Source: Roseateles koreensis (lineage in GTDB: Bacteria; Pseudomonadota; Gammaproteobacteria; Burkholderiales; Burkholderiaceae_C). From it: a DNA stretch of 64,000 bases. The position numbers and the translations under genes were made by a program. Each line of letters starts with the position of its first letter. Position 1 is the first letter of the stretch. Of this stretch, positions 33,612-43,076 are shown one piece after another. The stretch is from positions 186,001 to 250,000 of the forward strand of contig NZ_JAQQXS010000001.1 in the NCBI RefSeq assembly GCF_028595305.1. Direction: 5' to 3'. The notes below the pieces were generated by a model, which was not told the origin of the DNA, did no database searches, and saw nothing but the letters and a program-made list of their open reading frames with translations.

Positions 33612-34478
33612 CTATCGGGCTGCTGGCGCGGCCCGGGCCCGATCCTGCCATCCGTCCTGGGTGATGAATTGCACCACGCTGTCGGTGTGGTGCGGGCCAA
33701 TGATTTGGTGGGCTTCGTCCTTGACTGCGGTGATGGCGTTTTCCACCGCGATGCCGCGGTGGGCGGCGCGCATCATCTTGATGTCGTTGACATGGTCGCC
33801 AAAGACGACCACTTCGCGCGCGTGCAGGCCGTACCGCTCAGCCAGAGTTTTGATGGCTTGATCCTTGGTAGCCCTGCGGTCGTGCACCGTGAGCCAGGGC
33901 CAACCGGGCAGGTACAGGTCGTCGGCGACATGGGTTTCCAGCAGATCGCCATATTGCGCATCAATTTCAGCCTGCAAGGCCAGCAGGGGTGCTTCGCGCT
34001 CGACCACGACGAAGGTGACCGCCGGGTCATGCAATTCGTCCTGCAGGCGTGAGGTGTGGCGCAGGCGAGGGTCGGCGTTGCGCAGCCGCTCTTCGACAAA
34101 GCGCTGCTGGCCTTCGTTTTCTGCGGCCTGGTAGAAAAGTTGGTCGCCCAAGGCGCCGTGGGTGGAGAAAAATGGCATGAAGCCGCGCTGCCTGATCAAC
34201 GCGAACAAGGCCTGCCCAAGGGCGGGCTCGATGGCATTGACCAACTCGTGGCGACCACTGCGCAGATCGCTGATGTAGGCGCCATTGGACGAAATAACGG
34301 GCAGCCGCAGCGGTAAATCACCCAGGATGCGGGCGATGGAAGACACATGGCGCGCACTGGCCACGGTGAAGCACAGGCCCTCGTCCAGCAAACGGCTCAA
34401 GCCCGCACGGGTGGCAGGCGAGAGCTGGGCTTGCGGGTCGAGCAGCGTGCCGTCGAGATCCGACACATAAAAGCTCAT
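33612..34478 (-). CDS. Cof-type HAD phosphatase
   Basis: This 288-residue protein is a haloacid-dehalogenase-superfamily hydrolase of the Cof type, which act on sugar phosphates or nucleotide cofactors. The nucleophile motif is YVSDLDGTLLDPQAQLSP (Asp7 and Asp9), a cap domain lies in the middle, and the metal-binding motif is VFGDHVNDIKMMRAA near residue 230. ATG 34478 is chosen because it starts at the motif; the upstream in-frame stretch overlaps the next gene and shows no family match. The substrate cannot be told from the sequence. Confidence 0.9.
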   Translation of the reverse strand: MSFYVSDLDGTLLDPQAQLSPATRAGLSRLLDEGLCFTVASARHVSSIARILGDLPLRLPVISSNGAYISDLRSGRHELVNAIEPALGQALFALIRQRGFMPFFSTHGALGDQLFYQAAENEGQQRFVEERLRNADPRLRHTSRLQDELHDPAVTFVVVEREAPLLALQAEIDAQYGDLLETHVADDLYLPGWPWLTVHDRRATKDQAIKTLAERYGLHAREVVVFGDHVNDIKMMRAAHRGIAVENAITAVKDEAHQIIGPHHTDSVVQFITQDGWQDRARAAPAAR

Positions 34479-34539
34479 GAAAGATGCATCCGCGAGTTCA
34501 GGTAAGGCGCAAGGCCGAGCGGGTGAGGCCGCCCAAGGA

Positions 34540-36303
34540 CTACAGCACCTCGGACGCGAAGTCAGCCAGGCGTGAGCGCTCGCCACGTGCCAAAGTCACA
34601 TGGCCGCTGTGCGCCCAGCCTTTGAAGCGATCTACCGCATAGGTGAGGCCGGAGCTGCCTTCGGTCAGGTACGGCGTGTCAATTTGCGCCAAATTACCCA
34701 GGCAGACGATCTTGGTGCCGGGGCCGGCACGGGTAATCAGTGTCTTCATCTGCTTGGGCGTCAGGTTTTGCGCCTCGTCGATGATCACGTACTTGTTCAA
34801 GAAGGTGCGACCGCGCATGAAGTTCAAGCTCTTGATCTTGATCTTGCTGCGCACCAGGTCATTGGTCGCGGCACGTCCCCATTCACCCGCAGTGCTGTCG
34901 CCGCGGCCCAACACCTCCAGGTTGTCGTCCAGGGCGCCCATCCAGGGGCTCATTTTTTCTTCTTCAGTGCCGGGCAGGAAACCGATGTCTTCGCCCACGG
35001 GCACGGTGACCCGGGTGACGATGATTTCTGAATAGCGGCGCTCGTCCAGCACCTGGCTCAAACCGGCCGCCAGGGCGAGCAGGGTCTTGCCGGTGCCGGC
35101 GGTGCCTGTGAGGGTCACAAAATCGCAGTCAGGGTCCAGCAGCAAATTGAGCGCGAAGTTCTGCTCACGGTTGCGTGCAGTGACACCCCATACTGCGTGC
35201 TTCTGGTTGCCGTAGTCTTTCAAGGTGCGCAGCACGGCCGTTTTGCCGGTGATCTCCATCACCTTGGCATAGAGTGGCGCGGCGCCCGGCGCTTCGAGGT
35301 ACAGCAATTCGTTCACCAGCAGCGAGGGCACCAAGGGCCCGCTGATGCGGTAGAAGGTGATGCCGCCCTGGCTCCAGCTCTCCATGGTTTTGCCATGGCG
35401 ATCCCAGAAATCAGCGGGCAGGGCTTGCACGCCGGTGTACAGGAGGTCGGAGTCTTCGAGCGTCTTGTCGTTGCGGTAGTCTTCGGCCGCCAGACCCAGG
35501 GCGCGTGCTTTGATGCGCATATTGATGTCTTTCGACACCAGCACCACCTCGCGCGCGGGATCTTTCGCCTTGAGGGCTTGCACCACGCCCAGAATCTGGT
35601 TATCGGCCTTGCCTTGCGGCAGGCCAATGGGCAGAACCGTATCGAGCAACTGGGTCTGGAAGAAGAGCTTGCCGCCTGCTTCTTTATGGCCCGTGCAGTC
35701 CAGTGGCATACCCTTGGCCATTTCTTCGACCGAACTGCCTTGCAGACCTGAGGCCAGTGCATCCAGTTCGCGGCTGACCTGGCGCACATTGCGGGCGACT
35801 TCGGTCATCCCCTTCTTGTGGCCGTCCAACTCCTCCAGGGTGATCATAGGGAGGTAGATGTCGTGTTCCTCGAAGCGGAACAAGCTCATTGGGTCGTGCA
35901 TCAGCACATTGGTGTCGAGCACGAAAAGTTTGGGCGCTTCGTCGGCATTTCTTTTGCCATTGCGCGGTTTTCGCGGCGCCGTGGCGGGCTTTGCGGTCGC
36001 TGCCGACACCTGGCGTTGCGGGGCAGGGGCAAAGGTGGTTTGAACTGCAGGCGTGGCGCTGGCCACAGGTTTTGACGCCTTGATCGGTGCTTCCAGCGCG
36101 ACTGGGGTGGGCTGAGCGGGCGTCTGTGCTGCTGGAACGGTCTCGTATTCGCCGACGGAGCGTGCGCTTGGGCTGGCCTTTCGGGCGGGCTTGGCTGGGG
36201 GCGTCTGGCGAGATGTGCCGGGTTTGCTCACCGCCGGGTTGGTGTCAAAGGCGGTGGCTTCAAGGCGGCTGGCGCGTTTTGTCGGGGGCTTTGGCAGTGG
36301 CAT
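34540..36303 (-). CDS. PIN-PhoH family ATPase (PhoH2-like)
   Basis: This 587-residue protein joins an N-terminal PIN-type nuclease domain (LFVLDTNVLMHDPMSLFRF, LEELDGHKKG) to a C-terminal PhoH ATPase domain (GTAGTGKTLLALAAG Walker A, YVIIDEAQNLTP Walker B). PhoH2 proteins are RNA-helicase/nuclease fusions. About 130 residues of low-complexity, Pro/Ala/Lys-rich sequence precede the PIN domain. The ATG at 36303 gives a start MPLPKPPTKRAS; an in-frame ATG at 36339 would add 12 residues. The whole enzyme set appears intact. It follows the PrxQ gene but is separated from it by a terminator-like hairpin. Confidence 0.9.
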   Translation of the reverse strand: MPLPKPPTKRASRLEATAFDTNPAVSKPGTSRQTPPAKPARKASPSARSVGEYETVPAAQTPAQPTPVALEAPIKASKPVASATPAVQTTFAPAPQRQVSAATAKPATAPRKPRNGKRNADEAPKLFVLDTNVLMHDPMSLFRFEEHDIYLPMITLEELDGHKKGMTEVARNVRQVSRELDALASGLQGSSVEEMAKGMPLDCTGHKEAGGKLFFQTQLLDTVLPIGLPQGKADNQILGVVQALKAKDPAREVVLVSKDINMRIKARALGLAAEDYRNDKTLEDSDLLYTGVQALPADFWDRHGKTMESWSQGGITFYRISGPLVPSLLVNELLYLEAPGAAPLYAKVMEITGKTAVLRTLKDYGNQKHAVWGVTARNREQNFALNLLLDPDCDFVTLTGTAGTGKTLLALAAGLSQVLDERRYSEIIVTRVTVPVGEDIGFLPGTEEEKMSPWMGALDDNLEVLGRGDSTAGEWGRAATNDLVRSKIKIKSLNFMRGRTFLNKYVIIDEAQNLTPKQMKTLITRAGPGTKIVCLGNLAQIDTPYLTEGSSGLTYAVDRFKGWAHSGHVTLARGERSRLADFASEVL

Positions 36304-36515
36304 GTTGGGCTGGGTTTCAGGCTGCAGGCTTGCGGCCATTCGGTCGGCAAGAAAGTGCCCGGCGCAAATGCAAAAGCCGCACAGGCAACTGTACGGCTTT
36401 CAGATTTTGGGCTGCGTGGCGCTCGGGCATGGGCTCATTATGCACAAAGCTCCGTGACACGCCGGCGAGCCCGCCCGGCGCGTCTTTCTCGCCACAGCGG
36501 TGCGCGCCGACATGA

Positions 36516-36551
36516 AAAAAGCCGACCCGGATGATCCAGAATCGGCTTTTT
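36516..36551 (-). terminator. Intrinsic terminator downstream of the PrxQ gene
   Basis: AAAAAGCCGA (36516-36525) and TCGGCTTTTT (36542-36551) form a perfect 10-bp stem. Both flanks are rich in A (left) and T (right), so it could stop transcription on either strand. It lies just after the reverse-strand PrxQ gene. Confidence 0.8.
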
Positions 36552-36577
36552 GGCCTTGCGCGGCGCTGGCCTTAAGC

Positions 36578-37060
36578 TCAGGCGGCTTCTTTCTTGGTCA
36601 AGGTTTTGACTTCCTTGAGGACTTCGTCCACATGGCCGGCCACCTTGATGCCACGCCATTCGGCGCGCAGCACGCCAGCGGGGTCGATCAGAAAGGTTGA
36701 GCGCTCAATGCCCTTGACCTTTTTGCCGTACATGATCTTGTTCTTGACCACGCCGAACATGTGGCAGAGCTTTTCTTCGGTGTCGGCGATCAATTCGAAG
36801 GGAAGTTCCAGCGTTTGCTTGAACTTTTCGTGCGACACCATATTGTCGCGGGACACGCCCAGGACGACAGCGCCGGCCTTGACGAAGTCTTTGTGGCGGT
36901 CACGAAACTGCATGGCCTCCGTGGTGCATCCTGGCGTATTGTCCTTTGGGTAGAAGTACAACACCACGGCTTGACCTGAATAGGTATGTGGTGTGAACTT
37001 CACGCCTCCGGTGGCGAGGGCTTCAATTTCCGGTAGAGGTTTGTTGAGCGCTGGCGTCAT
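36578..37060 (-). CDS. bcp: Thioredoxin-dependent peroxiredoxin, Bcp/PrxQ type
   Basis: This 160-residue enzyme reduces peroxides with a peroxidatic cysteine, Cys45 in DNTPGCTTEAM. In E. coli Bcp a resolving cysteine sits at position 50; here that position is Met. One further cysteine lies in EKLCHMFGVV. Catalysis may therefore follow a one-Cys route or use a different partner. The sequence KFTPHTYSGQAVVLYFYPKD and IERSTFLIDPAGVLRAEW fit the family. The ATG at 37060 is the natural start. A terminator follows it on the reverse strand. Confidence 0.92.
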   Translation of the reverse strand: MTPALNKPLPEIEALATGGVKFTPHTYSGQAVVLYFYPKDNTPGCTTEAMQFRDRHKDFVKAGAVVLGVSRDNMVSHEKFKQTLELPFELIADTEEKLCHMFGVVKNKIMYGKKVKGIERSTFLIDPAGVLRAEWRGIKVAGHVDEVLKEVKTLTKKEAA

Positions 37061-37217
37061 GTGGCGTTATGGGTATGATGTGCCCGGGAAGGCATAGCCG
37101 TCCATTATACGTTGAATGGCAAACCCCTCGACTTGTCCTGACCGATAGGGCGTCTGAAGTGCGCTGCGGCCAACAGTCTTCGCTATTAGGTGCTTGACTT
37201 CGCGCGGGGCTTTGCCT

Positions 37218-37592
37218 TCACGGTTCGATCAGCAGCGCCGCCAGCACCGCCCGGCCTTCGCTGGCCAGCACGTTATAGGTGCGGCAGGCGGCTGCCAAGT
37301 CCATAGTTTCGACACCAATGCGTTGCTGTATCAAGCATTGATAGAGAGCCGGATGCGCGAACCGGATGCGGCTGCCGCTGCCAAAAATCACCAACTCTGG
37401 CTGGAGCGACAGGATTTGCTCGAAGTGCGAGTTTGCCAGTGACTCAAAATGATCCAGCGGCCAGGGCTGCACCTCACCCTGCCAAGGCACTAACAGGCTG
37501 TGTGTGTGCTGACTATTGTTGACCCAGATGCTCTGGCCGTCGTGCCGCGAAATGCTGTTGCCGCCTTGCGGCTCGTCGAGTTGAAATTTCAT
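37218..37592 (-). CDS. Mth938-like domain protein
   Basis: The 124-residue protein resembles the Mth938/DUF498 family (NDUFAF3-like fold): SLLVPWQGEVQPWPLDHFES, QPELVIFGSGSRIRFAHPAL, GVETMDLAAACRTYNVLASE and the ending GRAVLAALLIEP. The human relative is a mitochondrial complex I assembly factor; bacterial members have no settled function. I chose ATG 37592 because the upstream in-frame stretch crosses the divergent gap toward alaA. It is soluble with no signal peptide. Confidence 0.8.
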   Translation of the reverse strand: MKFQLDEPQGGNSISRHDGQSIWVNNSQHTHSLLVPWQGEVQPWPLDHFESLANSHFEQILSLQPELVIFGSGSRIRFAHPALYQCLIQQRIGVETMDLAAACRTYNVLASEGRAVLAALLIEP

Positions 37593-37755
37593 GTGCGGAT
37601 GTTGAGAGCTTGAGGCGGCCGAGTCGGGATACAGGCAATCCCTGTGTTTAAATTGTATGTTTTGCGGTGCAGCATTGTTGAAGCCCCTTCGTTTCCTCAC
37701 TGTATTGCGCCGCAGATTCGGCCCATCCAGCCATCCCATTTCAGGAGTCCGCGCT

Positions 37756-38982
37756 TTGAAACCGATCGCCAAGTCCGCCAAGCTAGCCAATGTCAGCTAC
37801 GACATTCGGGGTCCCGTGCTGGACAAGGCGCGAGCGATGGAAGAAGAAGGGCAGAAGATCATCAAGCTGAACATCGGCAATGTGGCGGCCTTTGGCCTGG
37901 AACCACCCGATGAAATCGTGCAGGACATGATCCGCAATCTGCCGTCGGCGGCCGGCTACACCGACTCGAAAGGCTTGTTCGCCCCGCGCAAGGCGGTGGT
38001 GCATTACTGCCAGGAAAAGCTGATCCGTGGGGTCGGCATCGATGATGTTTATCTGGGTAACGGCGCCTCCGAGTTGATCCAGATGAGCATGCAGGCCTTG
38101 CTCAACGATGGTGACGAGTTACTGATCCCATCGCCTGATTTTCCGCTCTACACCGCCGTGGTCGGCTTGAGCGGCGGCCGGCCGGTGCATTACATCTGCG
38201 ACGAGCAGTCGGGCTGGACGCCTGATATTGCCGACATCCGCAGCAAGATCACGCCGCGCACCCGCGGCATCATTGTCTGCAACCCCAACAACCCGACCGG
38301 GGCGCTGTATCCGAACGAAGTGCTGCTTGAAATCATCGAGTTGGCGCGCCAGCATCAGCTGATCGTGTTCTCCGACGAAATCTACGACAAGACGCTGTAC
38401 GACGGCAATGTGCACACGAGCATGGCCAGCTTGGCGGACGACGTGCTGTTCGTGACCTTCAACGGCCTGTCCAAGAATTACCGCTCCTGCGGCTATCGCG
38501 CTGGTTGGATGGTCGTGTCGGGTGAAAAGCGCCACGCACGCGATTACATCGAGGGCCTCAATATGCTGGCCAGCCTGCGCTTGTGCTCCAACACGCCGGG
38601 CCAACTGGCCATTCAGACGGCGCTGGGCGGCTACCAAAGCATCAAAGATTTGGTGGCGCCCACCGGCCGGTTGTGCCGCCAGCGCGATCTGGCTTATGAC
38701 TTGCTCACGCAGATTCCTGGCGTTAGCGTGGTCAAGCCCAAGGCCGCTTTGTACATGTTCCCGCGCCTGGACCCCAAGATCTACCCGATCGCGGACGACC
38801 AGCAATTCGCCTACGAGTTGCTGGCCGAGGAAAAGGTGTTGATCGTCCAAGGGACGGGCTTCAACTGGAATGCCCCCGATCACTTCCGCCTGGTCTTTCT
38901 GCCCAATATCGACGATTTGCAGGAAGCGGTGGGCCGCATCGAGCGCTTTTTGGCGCAATACCGCAAGCGGCACAGCGTTTGA
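37756..38982 (+). CDS. alaA: Alanine aminotransferase AlaA-like
   Basis: This PLP-dependent class I aminotransferase (glutamate-pyruvate type) resembles E. coli AlaA along its length. Key features are NVSYDIRGPVLDKARAM, the ASELIQMSMQALLNDGD segment, VCNPNNPTGALYP, and the PLP lysine in FNGLSKNYRSCGYRAGW. The start is a TTG at 37756: AGGAG lies 8 bases upstream, and the resulting N-terminus KPIAKSAKLANVSYDI aligns with the AlaA start. An upstream ATG at 37657 would add 33 unmatched residues. It precedes hom and thrC on the same strand. Confidence 0.92.
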   Translation: MKPIAKSAKLANVSYDIRGPVLDKARAMEEEGQKIIKLNIGNVAAFGLEPPDEIVQDMIRNLPSAAGYTDSKGLFAPRKAVVHYCQEKLIRGVGIDDVYLGNGASELIQMSMQALLNDGDELLIPSPDFPLYTAVVGLSGGRPVHYICDEQSGWTPDIADIRSKITPRTRGIIVCNPNNPTGALYPNEVLLEIIELARQHQLIVFSDEIYDKTLYDGNVHTSMASLADDVLFVTFNGLSKNYRSCGYRAGWMVVSGEKRHARDYIEGLNMLASLRLCSNTPGQLAIQTALGGYQSIKDLVAPTGRLCRQRDLAYDLLTQIPGVSVVKPKAALYMFPRLDPKIYPIADDQQFAYELLAEEKVLIVQGTGFNWNAPDHFRLVFLPNIDDLQEAVGRIERFLAQYRKRHSV

Positions 38983-39029
38983 CGCTGGGCACGACTTGGC
39001 ATTCACAGCATTCAGCGAAGACGAAAAAC

Positions 39030-40340
39030 ATGAACCCGATCAAAGTAGGCCTGCTGGGCATTGGTACCGTGGGCACCGGCACTTTCCATGTGCTGCAGCG
39101 CAATCAGGAAGAAATTCGCGGGCGTGCCGGTCGTGGCATTGAAGTGACCATGGTGTGCCGCCGCGATGTGGCCGCCGCCCGTGCCGTGGTGGGCGATCGT
39201 GCTGTCGTCACCGCCGACCCCTACGCCATCATCAACAACCCCAACATCGACATCGTGGTCGAAACCATCGGTGGCACCGAGTTGGCCCGCGAGTTGGTGC
39301 TGGCGGCGATTGCCCAGGGGAAGCACGTGGTCACGGCCAACAAGGCCTTGCTGGCGGTGCACGGCACCGAGATTTTTGAAGCCGCCCGTGCCAAGGGCGT
39401 GATGGTGGCCTTTGAGGCCGCGGTGGCGGGAGGCATCCCCATCATCAAGGCGCTGCGTGAGGGCCTGTCGGCCAACCGTATTGAGTGGATCGCCGGCATC
39501 ATCAACGGCACGACCAATTTCATCCTTTCGGAGATGCGCAGCAAGGGTCTGGACTTTGCCGAGGTGCTGAAAGAAGCACAGCGCCTGGGCTATGCCGAGG
39601 CTGATCCCACCTTCGATATCGAAGGCGTGGATGCTGCCCACAAGCTGACCATCATGAGCGCCATCGCCTTTGGCGTGCCGGTGCAGTTCGACAAGGCGCA
39701 TGTGGAAGGCATCACGCAGCTGCAGGCGGCAGACATCAAGTACGCTGAACAACTGGGTTATCGCATCAAGCTGCTGGGCCACACGCGCCGGCGCGACAAG
39801 GGCATTGAGCTGCGTGTTCATCCCACCCTGGTCCCCGCCAACCGCCTCATCGCCAATGTGGAAGGCGCCATGAATGCGGTGCTGGTGCAGGGCGATGCCG
39901 TGGGTACCACGCTGTATTACGGCAAGGGCGCCGGCGCGGAGCCCACGGCCTCGGCGATTGTTGCCGATCTGGTGGATGTGACGCGCCTGGCTACGGCCGA
40001 CCCCGACCACCGCGTGCCGCATTTGGCCTTCCAGCCCGATGCCATGAGCGACACCCCGATCCTGCCGATGGAAGACGTGCTCACCGGCTACTACCTGCGC
40101 TTGCGTGTGGCCGACCAGGCCGGCGTGCTGTCGCGCATCACCACCATCCTGGCTGAGCACGACATCTCAATCGACGGCATGTTGCAGCGTGAATCTGAAG
40201 ATGGTGAAAAACAGACCGACCTCATCATCCTGACCCACAACACCGTGGAAGGTCGCATGAACAAGGCGCTGGCGCAAATGCAGGGCTTGCCTACGGTACT
40301 GGCGCCGATCGTGCGCATCCGCAAGGAAGACCTGGCCTGA
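39030..40340 (+). CDS. hom: Homoserine dehydrogenase
   Basis: Hom reduces aspartate semialdehyde to homoserine, the branch point for threonine and methionine. The 436-residue protein has the Rossmann motif VGLLGIGTVGTGT, the catalytic-region LSANRIEWIAGIINGTTNFI, GYAEADPTFDIEGVDAAHK and a C-terminal ACT domain (VADQAGVLSRITTILAEHDI). The ACT domain is usual for feedback-controlled enzymes. ATG 39030 is the start; an in-frame upstream ATG at 38979 lies in the alaA end. thrC follows 38 bases later, a classic Burkholderiales hom-thrC pair. Confidence 0.96.
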   Translation: MNPIKVGLLGIGTVGTGTFHVLQRNQEEIRGRAGRGIEVTMVCRRDVAAARAVVGDRAVVTADPYAIINNPNIDIVVETIGGTELARELVLAAIAQGKHVVTANKALLAVHGTEIFEAARAKGVMVAFEAAVAGGIPIIKALREGLSANRIEWIAGIINGTTNFILSEMRSKGLDFAEVLKEAQRLGYAEADPTFDIEGVDAAHKLTIMSAIAFGVPVQFDKAHVEGITQLQAADIKYAEQLGYRIKLLGHTRRRDKGIELRVHPTLVPANRLIANVEGAMNAVLVQGDAVGTTLYYGKGAGAEPTASAIVADLVDVTRLATADPDHRVPHLAFQPDAMSDTPILPMEDVLTGYYLRLRVADQAGVLSRITTILAEHDISIDGMLQRESEDGEKQTDLIILTHNTVEGRMNKALAQMQGLPTVLAPIVRIRKEDLA

Positions 40341-40378
40341 GCACTGTCCCGACTCCCCCGTTTTCGAGAGCCTCTTTG

Positions 40379-41785
40379 ATGAAGTACATCAGCACCCGTG
40401 GCGACAAGACTGAGCGCAGTTTCTGCGAAATTCTGCTGGAAGGCCTGGCGCCCGACGGTGGCCTTTACCTGCCCACGCACTACCCCCAGATCGACGACGC
40501 GACGCTGACCCGTTGGCGCGGATTGGCCTATGCCGATCTGGCCTTCGAGATCTTGTCGCTGTACATCGATGACATTCCTGCTGACGACCTGCGTGCGATC
40601 GCCCGGCGCACCTACACCGCCGAGGTGTTTGGCACGCCTGAGATCACGCCGCTGAAGCCTTTGGAGGCCGGACTGGCGCTGCAGGCGCTGTCCAACGGCC
40701 CCACGCTGGCCTTCAAGGACATGGCCATGCAGTTGCTGGGCCAGTTGTTCGAATACGAATTGGCGCGCCGTGGTGAAACGCTCAATATCCTGGGCGCCAC
40801 CTCGGGCGACACCGGCAGCGCGGCAGAGTACGCCATGCGCGGCAAGGCCGGCGTGAATGTGTTCATGCTGAGCCCGGCGGGTCGCATGAGCCCCTTCCAG
40901 CAGGCGCAGATGTTCAGCCTGCAAGACGCTAATATCCATAACATCGCGGTTGAAGGGGTGTTCGACGATTGCCAGGACATCGTCAAGGCCGTCAGCAACG
41001 ACCTCGACTTCAAGCGCAAGTACAAGATTGGCACGGTCAACTCGATCAACTGGGCGCGTCTGCTGGCCCAGGTGGTCTACTATTTTGCGGGCTACTTCCA
41101 GGCCACCCAACGCAACGATGAGCAAGTCAGCTTCACCGTGCCGTCGGGCAATTTCGGCAATGTGTGTGCCGGCCATGTGGCACGCATGATGGGTCTGCCG
41201 ATTGCGAACCTGGTCGTGGCCACCAATGAAAACGACGTGCTGAATGAATTCTTCCGCAGCGGTGTGTACCGTGTGCGCGGCAGCGCTGAGACGCATGAAA
41301 CCTCCAGCCCGTCGATGGATATCTCCAAGGCCAGTAATTTCGAACGTTTTGTGTTCGATCTGCTGGGGCGGGATGGCGCGCAGGTGAAAAGCCTTTTCGG
41401 CGAGGTGCTGAGCACGCAAGGCCGGTTTGCGCTCAACGGCGATCAGTACGCTGAAATTCAGAATTATGGATTTGTGTCCGGTGCCAGCAGCCACGCTGAT
41501 CGCCTGAACACCATTCGCAAGGCCTACAACGATTTCGGCGTGATCATCGACACCCATACCGCCGACGGTCTGAAGGTAGCGATGGAACACCGCCTGCCCG
41601 GCGTGACCATGCTGGTGCTGGAAACCGCTTTGCCCGCAAAGTTTGCCGCCACCATCGTCGAGGCCATTGGCGTGCAGCCTCCGCGGCCTGCAGGCCTTGA
41701 TGACATTGAAGCCTTGCCCAAGCGTGTGGTCACGCTGCCCGTTGATGTTGCCGCCGTGAAAGCCTTTGTGGAAAGCCATGTCTGA
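40379..41785 (+). CDS. thrC: Threonine synthase
   Basis: ThrC converts O-phosphohomoserine to threonine with PLP. The 468-residue protein has ISTRGDKTERSFCEILLEG, the PLP lysine in LAFKDMAMQLLGQLF, and LGATSGDTGSAAEYAMRGK. It belongs to the longer ThrC class. The start is ATG 40379, immediately after an in-frame TTG at 40376. The end overlaps the second moeA by eight bases, so the two are probably translated together although the pathways differ. Confidence 0.96.
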   Translation: MKYISTRGDKTERSFCEILLEGLAPDGGLYLPTHYPQIDDATLTRWRGLAYADLAFEILSLYIDDIPADDLRAIARRTYTAEVFGTPEITPLKPLEAGLALQALSNGPTLAFKDMAMQLLGQLFEYELARRGETLNILGATSGDTGSAAEYAMRGKAGVNVFMLSPAGRMSPFQQAQMFSLQDANIHNIAVEGVFDDCQDIVKAVSNDLDFKRKYKIGTVNSINWARLLAQVVYYFAGYFQATQRNDEQVSFTVPSGNFGNVCAGHVARMMGLPIANLVVATNENDVLNEFFRSGVYRVRGSAETHETSSPSMDISKASNFERFVFDLLGRDGAQVKSLFGEVLSTQGRFALNGDQYAEIQNYGFVSGASSHADRLNTIRKAYNDFGVIIDTHTADGLKVAMEHRLPGVTMLVLETALPAKFAATIVEAIGVQPPRPAGLDDIEALPKRVVTLPVDVAAVKAFVESHV

Positions 41786-43076
41786 GGCCCCGGCCGTACA
41801 GCGGCCCGCAATGCTGAGTCTTGACGAGGCGCTAACGCGCCTGTTGCAAGCCGTCAAACCTTTGGGTCAGACGGCGCGCATTGGCACTCAAGATGCCTTG
41901 GGCCGGGTGTTGGCGGCAGACATTCAATCGCTGCTGGACGTACCACCGCAAGACAACACCAGCATGGACGGCTATGCCGTTCGTTCGGCGGATGTGCTTG
42001 AAGCCGGCGCGTTGCTGCGGGTGACGCAGCGCCTGCCGGCTGGCGTGGTGGGCGCAATTTTGCAGCCCGGCACGGCGGCGCGCGTCTTTACCGGCGCGCA
42101 GATTCCTCCGGGCGCCGATGCCGTGGTGATGCAGGAGCAATGCGAGCTTGTGGCCGGTGGCGCAGAGCCCCCTGTTGGCGACTGGGGTGCTGTGCGGATT
42201 CAAGCCACGGTGCAAGCTGGCCAGTGGATTCGTCGCCGTGGCGAGGACGTTCAGCAGGGCAGTACCGTGCTCAAGGGCGGCACCCGGCTGGACGCCGCGG
42301 CCCTGGGCCTGGCCGCGTCCGTGGGCGCGGCGCAGGTGACGGTGGCCCGCCGCCCGCGCGTGGCCTTGTTCTCTACCGGCGACGAGTTGGTGATGCCCAG
42401 CGACCCGCCGCAGCCTCTCAAACCCGGCGCCATCTACAACTCCAATCGATTCACGCTGCGCGGGTTGCTGCAAGGCCTGGGCTGTGAGGTGATCGACCTG
42501 GGTTGCGTGCCCGATCGTTTGGACGCCACGCGTGCGGCGCTGCGCGAAGCGGCTCAGCACGCAGACCTCATCCTCACCTCGGGCGGCGTCTCGGTGGGTG
42601 AAGAAGACCATGTGCGCCCGGCCGTGCAAGCCGAGGGTCGGCTCGATTTGTGGCAGATCGCCATCAAGCCCGGCAAGCCGCTGGCGTTTGGTAACGTGCG
42701 CCGAGCTACGGCGACCGCTGCTGAGGGCGATGGCAGTGCCTGGTTCATGGGCCTGCCCGGCAACCCCGTGGCGAGCTTTGTGACCTTTCTCCTGCTGGTT
42801 CGCCCGGTGATTCTGCAGCTTCAAGGGGCAAGCCGTTTGGCCCCCCGCGGGCTTGAGTTGCGCGCAGATTTCGACTGGCCGCGCGCCGACAAGCGCCGTG
42901 AATTTTTGCGTGTGCGTGTCAACGATGCCGGTGGGCTGGACCTTTTTCCCAACCAGAGTTCGGGTGTGCTCAGCTCCGCCGTATGGGCCGATGGCTTGGT
43001 GGACAACCCGCCTGGACAAATCATCGCCCGGGGCGATCGGGTGCGATTTTTGCCTTTGAGCGAGTTGCTGTCGTGA
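41778..43076 (+). CDS. moeA2: Molybdopterin molybdotransferase MoeA (second copy)
   Basis: This 432-residue MoeA paralog carries the full domain order: VPPQDNTSMDGYAV, the IPPGADAVVMQEQCEL region, FSTGDELVMP, IYNSNRFTLRG, LTSGGVSVGEEDHV, and MGLPGNPVASFVTFL. It differs clearly from the first copy (15986-17287) in its insertions and C-terminus. Two MoeA proteins often coexist in Burkholderiales and may serve different molybdoenzymes or metals, but this sequence does not say which. It overlaps thrC at its start and moaD at its end. Confidence 0.93.
   Translation: MSEAPAVQRPAMLSLDEALTRLLQAVKPLGQTARIGTQDALGRVLAADIQSLLDVPPQDNTSMDGYAVRSADVLEAGALLRVTQRLPAGVVGAILQPGTAARVFTGAQIPPGADAVVMQEQCELVAGGAEPPVGDWGAVRIQATVQAGQWIRRRGEDVQQGSTVLKGGTRLDAAALGLAASVGAAQVTVARRPRVALFSTGDELVMPSDPPQPLKPGAIYNSNRFTLRGLLQGLGCEVIDLGCVPDRLDATRAALREAAQHADLILTSGGVSVGEEDHVRPAVQAEGRLDLWQIAIKPGKPLAFGNVRRATATAAEGDGSAWFMGLPGNPVASFVTFLLLVRPVILQLQGASRLAPRGLELRADFDWPRADKRREFLRVRVNDAGGLDLFPNQSSGVLSSAVWADGLVDNPPGQIIARGDRVRFLPLSELLS

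Noticed and set aside
40091-41857. A 588-codon reverse-strand open frame opposite hom and thrC
   Set aside because: Both forward genes are clear family members with intact motifs; this frame is a compositional shadow.
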